Origin: Baylisascaris procyonis
Lineage: Eukaryota; Nematoda; Chromadorea; Rhabditida; Ascarididae
NCBI GenBank assembly: GCA_037389465.1
Contig: JAZARR010000048.1
Span: 310,001-374,000 of the forward strand
DNA: 64,000 nt
Reading direction: 5' to 3'
The notes under the pieces are model-generated. The model saw only the letters and a program-made list of their open reading frames with translations. It had not been told where the DNA came from and did no database searches. A program made the translations under genes and the position numbers. The first letter of the stretch is position 1, and each line of letters starts with the position of its first letter. Positions 48,862 to 64,000 of the stretch are shown piece by piece.

Positions 48862-51654
48862 TCACGAAAACGACCCACCACTCGCTGCCATACCAGCGGT
48901 CAGCTCATCCTGAAGTCGTTTCTGGAGAGTCTGCGATACCAAATTCCAGCTATCCATAAAACGATCCATGCACCTCAAGAGTAATCTCACATAAACACAT
49001 AACAAATCTATCGAAAAACAATGAATTTTCAGAAGTCTCCAGCAAAATCACACGTTTCGAGGATTCCAGGATGATAGCTAGCTTCTATGTGACGACAGTT
49101 TTGATGGCCAACAGAACGACAGATAAGTCAAACACTCTCAGTTATCGTAAAGGCAGTGAGCGGCTAGACGTGCAACGCATCCAGTTCTGATTTTAAATAA
49201 TTCCATATCAACGCATTCAAAGACTACGCAACGTCGTGTAACTATCGAAGAAGCCCACCAAATTTAAGGCATCGAAAGTTTATTTTACTATCTACTACGA
49301 TTCACGTACCATATGATTTCGAATAAAACCAATAAAACTATTATAAGGCTGTTAGTTTAGAGGCAGTGCAACTCGTCTGCGATAGTGAAGTAATAATGAA
49401 TTTTTGAGTTGCCGACCCCCCTTCTTTGAAGAAAATCATCAACTCTTCGAAGTTTATGAGCTCTTTCGAGCGGATGACTCCCATTTGTGATCACATAATA
49501 TTTTAAGGGAAAGAAAACAAAGGACTGTTGATGTGACTACGAAGTACTCAGATAATTTTGATAATGTATTCTAGAAAGTTCAAAAGAATTAAACAGAGAG
49601 GTTCATTTAAGGAATGAATAAATACTGGAAGAGATTTCATATGTCTCTTGCCTTCCCTTTTCAATTTTTGAAAAAGTAATGAACTGGTCGAAGCATTTTA
49701 ACAAACGATCCAGCATGAAAAACGATTGGACATCTGCGCCGAATATGAGCTGAAATCGAGACGAATAGCAATCGAACATTTGCGCCATAGTGCAAACAAC
49801 AAGGCGCAGGGTCCTACGCTGGCTTATTAATTACTTTTTACACTTCTTTCAGGTGTTTACTTAATGACTGAAACTTCCGGAAACTCGTAACGGATTTGCT
49901 AAAAAAGTACCTTTGAAGGCATTGCTTCTCTGCGTTGCTAAGAGAGCTTCCCGGAGCCCTTATGCATTTCTGTGTGCATTTATCCGATAGATCCTACAAT
50001 CACAATCTATAATGAAGCAGAACCGCTAGTAATGTTCTTTAATAATTCCACTGAAAGAGAGAAACGTTTTACTTCCATCCAAATGATATTCATATAACGA
50101 ACAATTTTACCTATGTTAACTATTTTACGGAAACGACATCAATCAATTCAAATTAATTTTGCAGTGTTGAATATAAAAATGAAACTAAAAGCATTCACTA
50201 AGACCGTGTTTTCCTAAACATTTAACGAAAATTTCTGAGTAAATGCTTTCTTTAATTTGTGCCAAAAAGATTTGAACGTTTGTACATTTGAAAGGAAATT
50301 AGATCAGCAGAAGAAACTTCCATGACTAACCAACTGAACTGAAAGAGTGCAAAATTTTTTTCTAGACGCGCAGATTTTATCCTAAATGCTGGAAGACCAA
50401 TTTTTAAGGAAATTACCTTCTTATCATCTCATAATTCAGGGTTCATACCTCGAACACCGTCTCAAGTCGCCAATAGTGCAAAATACGACCAAACGTTACT
50501 CAAAGGTCTACTTTTCAAAATTATGTAAGAAATATACTACTGAATCCTCCCACCTACAAAATGAAAAAAAATGGGGGTGCTGGATTAGGATAAAAATTGG
50601 ATATCAGAAGGCAATTCTATGGCTAATCCGAGGGAGTTACTCGTAGTTCGGAAGAATTTTACAAGATTTGATAGCATCATCCGGAGACTTATAATGTGAC
50701 AATAAAAATAGTAGTGTCACCCATTCCGGATCAAATAATTTAAACCACTTACAATCAGATTCTTCAAAGCACTGATCCAATGATGATTCGTTTCACAAAA
50801 ACTCAATACTCTAAATAAGATGCTGATGTTTTCTCATCTCTAAGGCAATAACTCCTCCAGATTTTTTCTGCCAAATTTTTTGGAAGTAAGATCACGCGGG
50901 AGCTTCGAGCAATATTTTGGCACTACTGCGATCTTTGCAAGACGATGAAGACCTTGATTCCTAATTATGAAATGATAATGCAAGTATTTTTATTGACTGC
51001 CATAAAAAACTATCTAAACCACCAAACAGTGATTGTGCTGGCACTGAAAAGAAAACACGCATTTGAACATTCTGCCCTAACATTCGTAAAATTCAGTCAT
51101 TTTGATTACAATAAAAAACATATGGGAAAACGCGCCAGCAAGGCTGATACTACATTTTTGCAATCTGACGTATCACTAGGACCTATCATTTAAATATCGC
51201 AAATAAAGGAAGAAGCAATGCTTATTGCTCCTCTTCCTATATGACAAGCTATTTGACAGATTCTCGATTTAAAACGTTCGCTTTTAGGTAGCATAAAAAC
51301 GGGGATTAGAGAAATTCGTACTGGAATATTTTACAGTTGGTATGCGCATTTCACAATTTCTTACGATGATTAATCGAAACAAAATTGATTTAGGGGGCTA
51401 TACTCAGCAAATGCGATCGTCTAAGAGTTGTTGGTCGTTAGGTGGTACTAGACAAACAGACAAAAATATGGACATATTTGCGAGATAAACCATCCTACAA
51501 AATTTTGTAAGAGTTATATAAAAAGTAAAAACGATACCGTGATGAGGCTTTGCGCATTCATGATGGCGGCTTGTTGCTTTACACCTGCGATCACCTGGTT
51601 CTGCTGCTCTGGTGTAAGCTTCTTTAGTGTTTCAAGATCAAGCAAATGATCCAT
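48862..51654 (-). CDS. TIMM13: Mitochondrial import chaperone Tim13 (3 exons)
   Basis: Small Tim protein. With Tim8 it forms a hexameric chaperone in the intermembrane space that carries hydrophobic precursors to the inner membrane. Exons on the minus strand: 51654-51538 (39 codons), 49993-49911, 48973-48862 (TGA). Phases 0 and 2 join to give 103 aa, the normal size. The twin CX3C motif is C45-TQK-C49 and C64-LQR-C68, followed by [20 protein letters not shown], typical of Tim13 rather than Tim8, 9 or 10. Exon 1 begins [18 protein letters not shown]. Donors are GTATCG and GTACTT. Acceptors are GATTGTAG and the unusual CTCTTGAG. The introns (1.5 and 0.9 kb) hold nothing I recognise. Every exon is too short to stand out as an open frame. 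Confidence 0.92.
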
Positions 51655-51670
51655 TCTTTCCAAATTCACT

Positions 51671-51680
51671 CTAAAACTTC
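51671..51680 (-). promoter_or_regulatory. Possible trans-splice (leader) acceptor before TIMM13
   Basis: On the minus strand GAAGTTTTAG ends 16 nt before the ATG. That spacing is typical of spliced-leader addition in nematodes. Inference only. Confidence 0.35.
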
Positions 51681-54600
51681 AAAATTCATTCAAACCACAG
51701 CAAGTGACAGCAAACGACCTGATAGCTTCTCTTACGGTAACGCCTACATAATCTTGCGATATTACTATCATGGAAAATTGATCGGCATAGCACCGGTATA
51801 AGCCTTCGAGCTCCATCGATTCAGATCGACCGAGAGTGGAGGTGATTCTAGCGCTCGATGAGCATCAAATCACAGCAACGAATCATAACGGAGTATAGTG
51901 CAGATGTGGATTAGTGAGCATGAATTTACACTGAATAAGGAAGTGTATCAAATAAGACCTCATTGTTAGTATCAGTGCCATCCCTCATCACCAACTAACA
52001 ACATGAAATGACAACTGACAGCAAATCCACCATATCTATTGTGACAACGTTTAATGTTCTTGCGAATTTCAAAATATTTGGGGGAAGGGCCGGTGAGGGT
52101 AGGTTTAGATTGTTGGGTAAACATAGATGTACATTATTTACATAAACCACAGAGCGGCGTTAAGTCTTATCATTCTATTAATTCCCTAATAAAAACCCAA
52201 AACATCCCACAAATGCAATTCGCACCTTCCATTAATGTTATCGAGAAAGACAAATCTGCAACAATCGGGAAGGGAGATGGGAAGGAAGGGTGGGAAAGCG
52301 GGGAACACCTCACTAGTACCCTTAAAAACGATCCAGACAGTCAATCAATAAAAAGTAACGTTATAATACAGCGTTACAGAAACGGAACCACTTTCTCCAA
52401 AATTTTGTAACTTTACTTCGGTGAGAGTATATTTACGAAGTAAAAGATTTTGAATTGAAGCGCTTCATTGTGGCAAATGCAATTCTTGCTTCAATAAACA
52501 TCAATCTCTTTTTGCATAGAAACTCCTTTTGCAGAACTTTAAAAACTGATAAGATTACTACTGAGAAAATGTTCCCCTTATCACTTTAAAATGTAGCATT
52601 TAATTCTACACTATCAGTAACATTTAATCTGTATTCTAATAAGCAGAAAAACAAGAAAACCGGCTGGTTCAGGTGAAATCTGAACTCGGTCACCATCAAG
52701 ACAAAGACGTGACTTGATTCATATCGGATGAAGTTACCACGACAAAAGCGCCAATCACCTTATTCGTAACGTAACATATCCATGGGCCAACTCGAATTTT
52801 TTGAAAATTTTTTCTAACAAGATATCACAGCTCCATGAAACATTGAAGTCATCAATTAACCTCTGTAGTGTTGGTTGACTTGGCCTAAGAAACCCCACGT
52901 TACGTGATATTAGAAGCAGGGAAGACGTATTTTTTTGGTTGGGGAGAGGAGAAGGCAGGGGCGAGGCGGAAACCTAATTTCATGCTCAGAACCCTTCTTA
53001 CAAGATGCTTGCGCTCAGCAGCACCCACAACACCATGAACTATCCCATAAGTGCCCTTGGCGCTTCTAAAAACACTGTTCTTCAACCCGCTATCCTTCGT
53101 ACCGAAGTCAGAAAAAGCGATCAACAACACACACCGCCGCCGCATAAAAATAAGCGAGCCACAAATGTGTAAGCACATCGTTGTGTCTTTATGCAATAGA
53201 ATGTCATAAGACTTTGCCATTGGCGTTCGCTATTATTGCAATGCCTTATGTTTGAATGTTAGCAATGTTATACATGCAATTTGTATCTATTAAATTCTGA
53301 TTAAGTAAATAAATTATAGCGCATCTTTACACAGCACTCATGTCTGCGTAACACATTGCTGCATAGAGGCACAGTCGTTAACCTGCCGATCGGCTGATGG
53401 CATTTCACTGCAACGCGCCTTTTTGGACGAATTGAAAGGCGACACCTCGATCTCCACCTAACAACGTTTAGAGTCGCTGGCCTATATCCAGCAAGGTGTT
53501 GAATATTTTTGTGGTACTCTTTTACAGTCTTATGTTTCTGCGTTGTATAATTAGTGGTCATTGCATCGTTCACACGCATCATTACGTGTGTATGCGGTTT
53601 GCAGATATCATTAAACGCGATAACACATTTACAGGCAGATGCATCAAACTAGCTTCTTTCAAGTCATCTTCGTTAACCTCTCTCCAGCTGAGCTGCAGAA
53701 AACTTATAAAAGTTGCAATATTCAAGATTGAATGCGAAAATGTTCACGAAATACTACGAGAACTCTTTGCACTAGCATGAGATGTTCCAACTTATGCTTT
53801 CCCTTCACTCTTTTCAGTTTTACCAAAGAATTCCACTCGTTCTCGGGGAAAGGTCACCTTGCCAAGTCACCAACTTCTCTTCTCTGCTCGAATAATATTA
53901 CCTCGTCGAGTTTGATGTTTCTTCTCTTTCCTTATATTATTTCATATAAGAATTAATTCGTCCACAGTATGGGTTTTCTTCGTTCGGATGAAATCATTTC
54001 TGAGGTTCTCTTTTTCGATTAGCCTTTATACATAAGAAAGATATAGGGCTAATCATTTAATATGAAGTATTTCTATCATCATCGGTCGGTATCATAGATA
54101 TGCATTGCTTTTTTATTTAAAATGCATGGCTTTAACAATTCACGGACATTGCGATGTTGGATTTGTCATCCTCGACTATTGCGCCTTCAATAATCAGCAA
54201 TAGTTCAATTTTAAGAGGGTTTCAGGATGCCTCTGGGTGCATTATTCAAACCGTTCGGTTGTTTCAGTCTAGCGGTGCGCTATAATTGTCCTTGGCACAG
54301 GAACAATTTCAGGCCTTGCTATTTTCCGTTCAAGATGAATCTCAAGCTGAAGAAGCGTATGCTCTCGCTTTCAATTCTTTTTTTTAAATCTCGAATTCTA
54401 GCTCATTTGGTAGGTGAATAGAGATTGAAAGTGAACATGAGAGTGAGTAATAAGAGGGATACCATCGTTTTACTGAAAGAAGGAGATGGGAGTTGGGAGG
54501 AGGACGAAATGAACTTTCACTTGAGTTTTAATTTGGGAAGGTCGCTTTGAAATCGTGATTTCGTTTTTTTCCTCTTATTATTGGTTAATTTAGTGTCTGG

Positions 54601-55155
54601 AATTAAATCACCGTAAAAACAATAAGAGATGAAGGGTAAAATTAGTATTCGGTTGGAACGCATTCTTACAAGTACCGGCGAAGCGCACAGAAAAGAGAGG
54701 ATAGGCATAGGGTTTGATGTACATAAGTGCATGTTTTGAGTGACTAATACATGAAGAGTGAAAACTGATAGTTGACATAATTGCTGACATGTAATATAAG
54801 AAATTGTAATGGACATCCAAAACAGGAGCAAGTCATTATGCACCTTTCAGCACCAAGAGATTGGGATAGGACGTAGAGATGAGTGTTATATTGGGGAATA
54901 CGTTAGAAAAGTATGTCATGTGCAATGCGTCGGATATTGTTGAAATATGTAAGTAGGTTCCTAAAATGGGTTAGTTATTTCACTTCGGCTTTTTTTAGGA
55001 AGTTCATTACAAATGGGAATAGTTTGGCTCTGAAAGGTGTATGGAATGTTTTTCATTTTGCGTGGATTATAAACCAGTTGAAAGTAGTAAGGATGCAGAT
55101 TTCAGGTGAGGGCGAATAGTAATCTCAACTAATGTTACGTCCTAGTAACCGTGAC
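51681..55155. other. Spacer, no firm gene
   Basis: The longest frames are 52054-52410 (+, 118 aa), 52900-53220 (-, 106 aa) and 53301-53582 (-, 93 aa). None shows a domain I know. Near 54224-54350 two short frames follow good acceptors (GTTTCAG, AATTTCAG), but I could not build a gene. Confidence 0.35.
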
Positions 55156-55178
55156 TCCTGCGGTTTTTTTCCGCAGGA
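55156..55178 (+). other. Perfect 8-bp hairpin with T7 loop
   Basis: TCCTGCGG and CCGCAGGA flank seven T. It sits about 100 bp before a cluster of coding-like frames and may be the edge of a small element. Confidence 0.6.
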
Positions 55179-55279
55179 AAAGTGCCGATTAATAAGCGGT
55201 TCATTTTAAGTGACCGGTTCGTTATGAAACAGCTTATTGTAGCATATTTCCACGATAGAGGTCACTAGAGTCCAAGAAG

Positions 55280-55399
55280 ATGAACGATGAGCAGAGATGT
55301 TGGATGGCTGAGAATACCTCTAGTGGCATATTATGTATTCCCTTCAGAGGTGATCTGAAGTGCTATGCGTACTTTACTGTAACCGATTTAACTTCTTAG
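55280..55399 (+). other. Short coding-like frame, 39 aa, unknown
   Basis: ATG at 55280 opens MNDEQRCWMAENTSSGI and continues with FRGDLKCYAYFTVTDLTS before TAG. Balanced composition suggests a real or once-real exon. No family recognised. Confidence 0.2.
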
Positions 55400-55612
55400 A
55401 GCAGATTTCCTTTTCCACCACAGTTTATTCAATGAGTTTTTCGATTTGCGAGCAGCAGTATTCTTAGGCAGTAGGAAGACTCGCTTTGTGCATATGTTCA
55501 TCTGCAACATTTTGTGATATGCATCTGAAGGACAGATTATTGAGTGGCTCCTGTAACGTCAGCGTATAACAGATTCTGCAGTGAGAGGAGGGGAGTAGGG
55601 AAGGGCCCCTAG

Positions 55613-55885
55613 TGGTCGTGGAACGGTCCTTGGCATGCATCATCGTCGGACACCGGCACTGGGCACATTCGCACAGTACACTGGTTAGCTTCGATTGAGA
55701 GAATTTGGGTCTTCATCGCTGAGAATGATCGAAAAGCAGCAAAATTTGCAGAGACGGTCGATGCGCGTATGAAAACACGAGGCGGACGACTAATTCTGAT
55801 GCGAAGAATACTGAGGGAGCACCACTTCCTAGCTTGGAATCACCGAGGTACACCAGCGGAACAACGTTTGTCGTATCCTTTGTAA
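55613..55885 (+). pseudogene. 90-codon open frame, weakly ParE/RelE-like
   Basis: The frame is open from the TAG at 55610 to a TAA at 55883. It lacks a near-5' ATG. The middle reads VHWLASIERIWVFIAENDRK then AAKFAETVDARM. An opening strand, a helix ending in I-A-E-N/D-x-x-x-A-A, then a second helix is the general layout of the RelE/ParE mRNA-interferase or gyrase-inhibitor fold. The C-terminal half does not follow the family. In an animal genome this could be an old transfer, a contaminant, or coincidence. I favour coincidence or relic. It carries no visible partner antitoxin. Confidence 0.2.
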
Positions 55886-56760
55886 AAAAAAGTGCTTGTG
55901 TGTGGTGTTCCTTATGGTAGTAAAGGTAGTAAACATAAATGCGGCAGTAAAAAGATACTTGTTCATTACATCAGTTGACTGTCTTCTGTTTTATAAACCT
56001 GAATGAGGCTAGTGGAAGGTTCAGGCAGTCGGAATGCTCTAAAATAATACTTATGTTCAGTGCAAAGCGAAGCAATGAATCTTTGCACCCAGTAGATGGA
56101 AAATGTGATTTCCTGGGCGTGTTATAAAGGAGCTATTGCCTCCTCGCGCACACTTTTACGGACCTGCCGCTTTCAGCGCAATTTTTATCGCGTATCATCT
56201 TGCTGCCTTTTTGCGATATTGATTGGCATCGATATGCTATATATAAGTATTCGAATGAGGGAATATTTACTGATTGAGGCATTTCAATTCTTTCTGTAAA
56301 CATGAGTCACGCCTGGCAATTTCAGACAAGCCGAAGCAGATTAATCTGTCACATGTGACATTCCCATTCCACCTTCCTGTGGGCCTTCTATAGAGCCTAA
56401 AAATAATAAACATCCCGACAAAGTTATGCCCTGACTGAAAACCAAATAAAACTATGGGGATTTCCCTCATGATTTATTCCTTATGATAGTTCTCAGAATT
56501 CTGCTAGTGGTTGGATTGTGGGGAAGTGTGTTTAATATGTGTCGTTCCATTCAGCATAGAAGTAAATTAGTTTTACTGATGGTATATACTTCGTTCATTT
56601 TTATAAGCTTCAAAATACTGACTTCAAAAGCTCGGCCATTTCACAGATGTTGAGAGGAGACTGCGCCCTGGATGTCATTTAGTCTTTGTCAATTTTCGCC
56701 ACTGTGGGTGCAGTTCTCATCTCTACCGAGAATGAAAAATTCTAGCATTCGAAAGGTTGT
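55886..56760. other. Spacer, no gene seen
   Basis: Short chance frames only (56096-56299 +, 56267-56470 -). Confidence 0.4.
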
Positions 56761-57080
56761 GAGGGAGATCAATCGGGATCGAAACTGGAGGAGATGATGT
56801 ACCACTTCAAGTGTCAGAAAGGACTTTAATTCAAGACATGATAGAAAGCCTACGATACTTGATTTTCATACGGCTGCTTTTACCATATTACGTAGTGACT
56901 TCACAGACGATGCGGCCCTCAACTTCAGATACAATTTGCAGGCCGAGTGCTTCAACGTCATACCTCATCCTAGATCCCACTCTTAGCGTTCGGCCATTCT
57001 GGTCAAAATCAGAAACGCTCTGCACCTCTGACCCGGACCGTAAGCGCGCCTCTTCTGTTCCTGTCCATTTCAACCTTTAA
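56761..57080. other. Region open on both strands, unknown
   Basis: The plus strand is open over about 105 codons to TAA at 57078. The minus strand is open from about 57075 to 56888, reading GRTLRVGSRMRYDVEALGLQ. GC content is higher than in the surroundings. An exon on either strand, or part of a GC-richer repeat, is possible. I recognise neither translation. Confidence 0.2.
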
Positions 57081-58383
57081 TTAACCGCTTCTGAAGCACG
57101 AGCATGATGGCATTATTTGTCCGCGCCGTGTTAACACTTACCTCCTCGCACCACTTTGCAACGCCAGCAAAAGTGAGTCAGGCACCCCTACCTAAAATCA
57201 AGTGACGTGCTGGAGCCTACATAAAAACAAATTCGAAAGTTAGTAAGCTTCTATCGCCAACGCTGACCCGCCTGCTGCGAGGTGGAGTCGAGGTAAGATG
57301 AATGCGACTCCTTTCGTTGTTTGATTTTTTAATCGTATTAAAAAATGCTGCCATCACCCCTCCCTGGCTCGACTTATTCCATGCCAAACTTGGGGAAAAA
57401 TGCAGGGACAAAGCGGCACACCTCGTGCGGCGCAACGGATTGTGAGGAAGCAAAGAATCCGCGGTTGTATAAACGATGTGCATTTGCAATATTTTTCTTG
57501 AACGTCAATAAATCGAGGAATGAGACAGAGAATGCAAGAGGAAAATCCGCAGTCCTCATTACACAAGAAACCGCCTGCGGCCTACGTCCCGAAGGCGCTT
57601 GCCCGCCAACCAAAACAGCAAGTCGTCATATCGAAAACGCCGGGTGCCTGCACTGAAAAATAAGATTTCGAATTGTGCAGAAAGAGGACCTGCACACACG
57701 AAGCCATGGAATTCACCCTCGCCTGCTAAGGCCACCGACCTCTCTATTCCGCGCATATAAGCTCTTCACGAGAATGGAGACAGGCCCTTTGCAAGACATG
57801 TCATGTCGTTAGGCTTAGCGCGACACTACACAAAACTACCATATCCAAATTCTGCGGCTAACGAAGACAGAACGTTCATCTTAAACTGTGTTCAAATGCA
57901 GCAACACCTTTCAAACAACGCTTTATTTACCTGATGGTATACAATAAGTAACTCGACCACAAAACAATAATAATGGGGCAATGGTTTAAAAAAGAATCTG
58001 TAGAAAGTGTGGGGCAATGGTTTAAAAAAAAGAATGGCGCAATGGCTGCACCTCCGCTACAGCACATCAGCATACAAACGAACCAACAACGAAAAACAAC
58101 GAGAAATATAAAAATGCGCTCAACGTTGCAATCTGCCGACACGGTAGCAAGAAGCGTTTAATCCTTCGGCTCACAGTCGAATCAGCAGTCATCGAAACTT
58201 CCCCTTCCAAGGCTCGTTTAACTAAGCAACCCTGAAACAATGACCTCATCCAACCAAGAAATGTTTCACCTACTTCAGTTGAGAACTCTTCCAACAACTT
58301 CAGCCTTAAAGCACCGACAGAAGTAAACGGAAATAACCAGCAAGCGGCAACAAAGAAGAACACGACACGAGACCGTTGGTTAT
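57081..58383. other. Spacer and presumed 3' UTR of the FET gene
   Basis: Short GC-richer frames near 57345-57756 (both strands) look repeat-derived. The interval just below 58384 should be the FET 3' UTR. Confidence 0.35.
57922..57927 (-). terminator. Candidate polyadenylation signal of the FET gene
   Basis: AATAAA on the minus strand about 460 nt past the FET stop codon. It is the nearest canonical signal I found downstream. Confidence 0.4.
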
Positions 58384-62450
<4,067 letters not shown>

Positions 62451-63790
62451 CTGAAAAACGACACATCGACGTCAGTGACGGACAGATGATACATCCTTCC
62501 TCATATTGCTTTCTTCCTTTTCCTTGCGAATTCATGAACTCGCATCGCATTTTTTATTTTTATTTTAGCACATTATTTTCTGAGTTTTTATCGACCAATT
62601 TCAACGCAGGCACCTTTTAAACACACTTCTTCACTGAACACATCAACTCACGATTGAATAATCCAAACAAACGCTCGGCTGAGATCAACCAAAGCAATTA
62701 CGGAAACGACTAGCCAAACAGGTTGGCCGGTCGTCAAACACTGCCCGAGCATATTTAAAAATAAGTTTGGAGAGAGATGGTTATTTATATTAAAACACCG
62801 CAGAAATGTATGTGTGAGTGTTTATGTGTGTATGAATCGAAGAGTCGTCCATCGATTGCCACCTGTACGCTAAACCAAAAGTTGTATGAAATTAAACAGC
62901 ACTCAACTCGGCACAATAACTATTCTCATCTCCAAAAACGAGATGCCGTCTGCATCATCTTACTACTCACTATCACATTTCGTTAATAACGCTAAAGATA
63001 ATAAACAGTTGAAGCGGTAAATCAATAAAAAATAAATATATGCATGCCAACATTCAGCAACGATGCACCTCAATATGGAAATTTATGCTAAGCTTACACT
63101 CAAGTCAATAGTGTTATCCATGCCACATCTGAAAGAGAGTGCTCTCAATTGACTCGGGAATTACGCGATGAGAAAGTGGAGACTTTCCTCTGACCGCAGT
63201 TTTCTGGAAATGTTACATCAGCGTTGTTAGCCTCCAAGCAAACGACCACGGGTCATGATTTACTCTTAACCGTTTCCGCTCAGTCACCTTTCGTGGTCGG
63301 TAGAGATTATAAGGATTTTTAACGAAGGTTGATCTTTAGAGTTGGAATTCTTTCGGAGTGAATGCGGTAATAAACATTGTAAAGAAACGGTAATCCAGGG
63401 CAAGTAACCCACTCCAGTTTTTCAGACCACTTAGAGCTTACGAGAGCACTCTCTGGCACATTAATTCTCAATCTGCAGACGGCATATTTTTGCAGTGCAA
63501 AATTAAAATCGAAAAAAATTGGAAATTGCATAAGATGAAGGTTATACCACAAACGCGAAAATCGTGCGCCAACAGCGTATCAGATGGCATAAAGAAACCC
63601 GTTTGTTTGCCTCTCTCTCATTCTTTTGCGTGGCTGATAATCAACACCACGCTCTGCATATAACACTGAACACTAAACACTAAACTTGTCGTTAGTAGCA
63701 CATTAAGTATGACAACATCTGCCGATACCAACATAACACCCCACACTTCACCCTTTTCACAACCCCGCCCTCAGCACTATGCGCACTCAC
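62451..63790. other. Probable FET intron, exons not resolved
   Basis: Two short segments on minus have both acceptor and donor: about 63135-63103 (CTCTTTCAG then GTAAGC) and about 62678-62652 (GATCTCAG then GTGAGT). Neither delivers the phase 2 needed by the exon at 62450, so I leave the N-terminus open. Confidence 0.3.
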
Positions 63791-63809
63791 CTTGCGTCTC
63801 TCCGGCCAT
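63791..63809 (-). other. Candidate alternative first exon, MAGETQ
   Basis: ATG followed by five codons and a perfect donor (CAAG|GTGAGT). It ends in phase 1, which does not fit the next known FET exon directly. Confidence 0.2.
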
Positions 63810-63885
63810 TAGTTTTCTTCTTTTATGCTTTTACTTATGGCACTTTGCAGTACTTTTTTCCCATGAAGTAAACTTCTGTACTCAC

Positions 63886-63939
63886 ATAACCAGGAACGGG
63901 CAGTGGGCAACCATTTGGAAAATCCACGTCGTCCGTCAT
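63886..63939 (-). CDS. Candidate first coding exon (MTDDVDFPNGCPLPVPGY), FET gene or a neighbour
   Basis: ATG at 63939 opens 18 codons and ends exactly at a perfect GTGAGT donor. The Pro/Gly/Tyr content would suit the start of a FET protein. It ends in phase 0, so at least one unseen exon must lie between it and 62450. Ownership by the FET gene is an inference from strand and position. Confidence 0.4.
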
Positions 63940-64000
63940 CTCCAATATCCAAGCGAAATTATGCTACAAGCGAAAATTGCCGCCTCTTTCGTACGATATT

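Overview
This is eukaryotic, almost certainly metazoan, DNA. It is AT-rich, with intron-rich genes and long mostly empty spacers. I think it is a nematode. The reasons are TTTCAG-type acceptors, possible leader trans-splice acceptors 16-27 nt upstream of two start codons, and the make-up of the Tim13 and FET proteins. The species cannot be told from the sequence alone, and no operons, CRISPR arrays or bacterial-type features are present.

Layout. 1-11.8 kb: no convincing gene. It holds a dispersed-repeat pair, a GATA-type microsatellite, a 377-bp purine (GA) tract and one coding-like frame broken by a single TAG. 11.8-12.9 kb: a decayed alpha-helical coding stretch. 12.85-18.4 kb: the most striking structure, a head-to-tail array of 15 tRNA-Ile(AAT) genes plus one decayed copy whose anticodon is now AGT, on 324/355-bp units that are largely identical. 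18.6-19.4 kb: two short frames resembling non-LTR reverse-transcriptase tails. 20.45-46.59 kb (+): a complete 24-exon gene for the RNA cytidine acetyltransferase NAT10/Kre33, about 1076 aa, with a dead mariner transposon in intron 5. 48.86-51.65 kb (-): a complete three-exon gene for the small Tim chaperone Tim13, 103 aa. 55.2-57.1 kb: open frames of unknown nature. 58.38-62.45 kb (-): seven exons of a FET-family (FUS/EWS/TAF15, FUST-1-like) RNA-binding protein with RGG, RRM, RGG, RanBP2 zinc finger and PY-NLS; its N-terminal exons are unresolved and may lie at 63.8-63.9 kb.

How the genes work. NAT10 acetylates cytidines in 18S rRNA and some tRNAs and helps make the small ribosomal subunit. 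FET proteins act in transcription and splicing. Tim13 escorts proteins across the mitochondrial intermembrane space. Nothing links them as one pathway. The three genes share unusually loose splice signals (few GTRAGT donors, several AAG/GAG acceptors), and this is the main lineage-level oddity besides the tRNA array.
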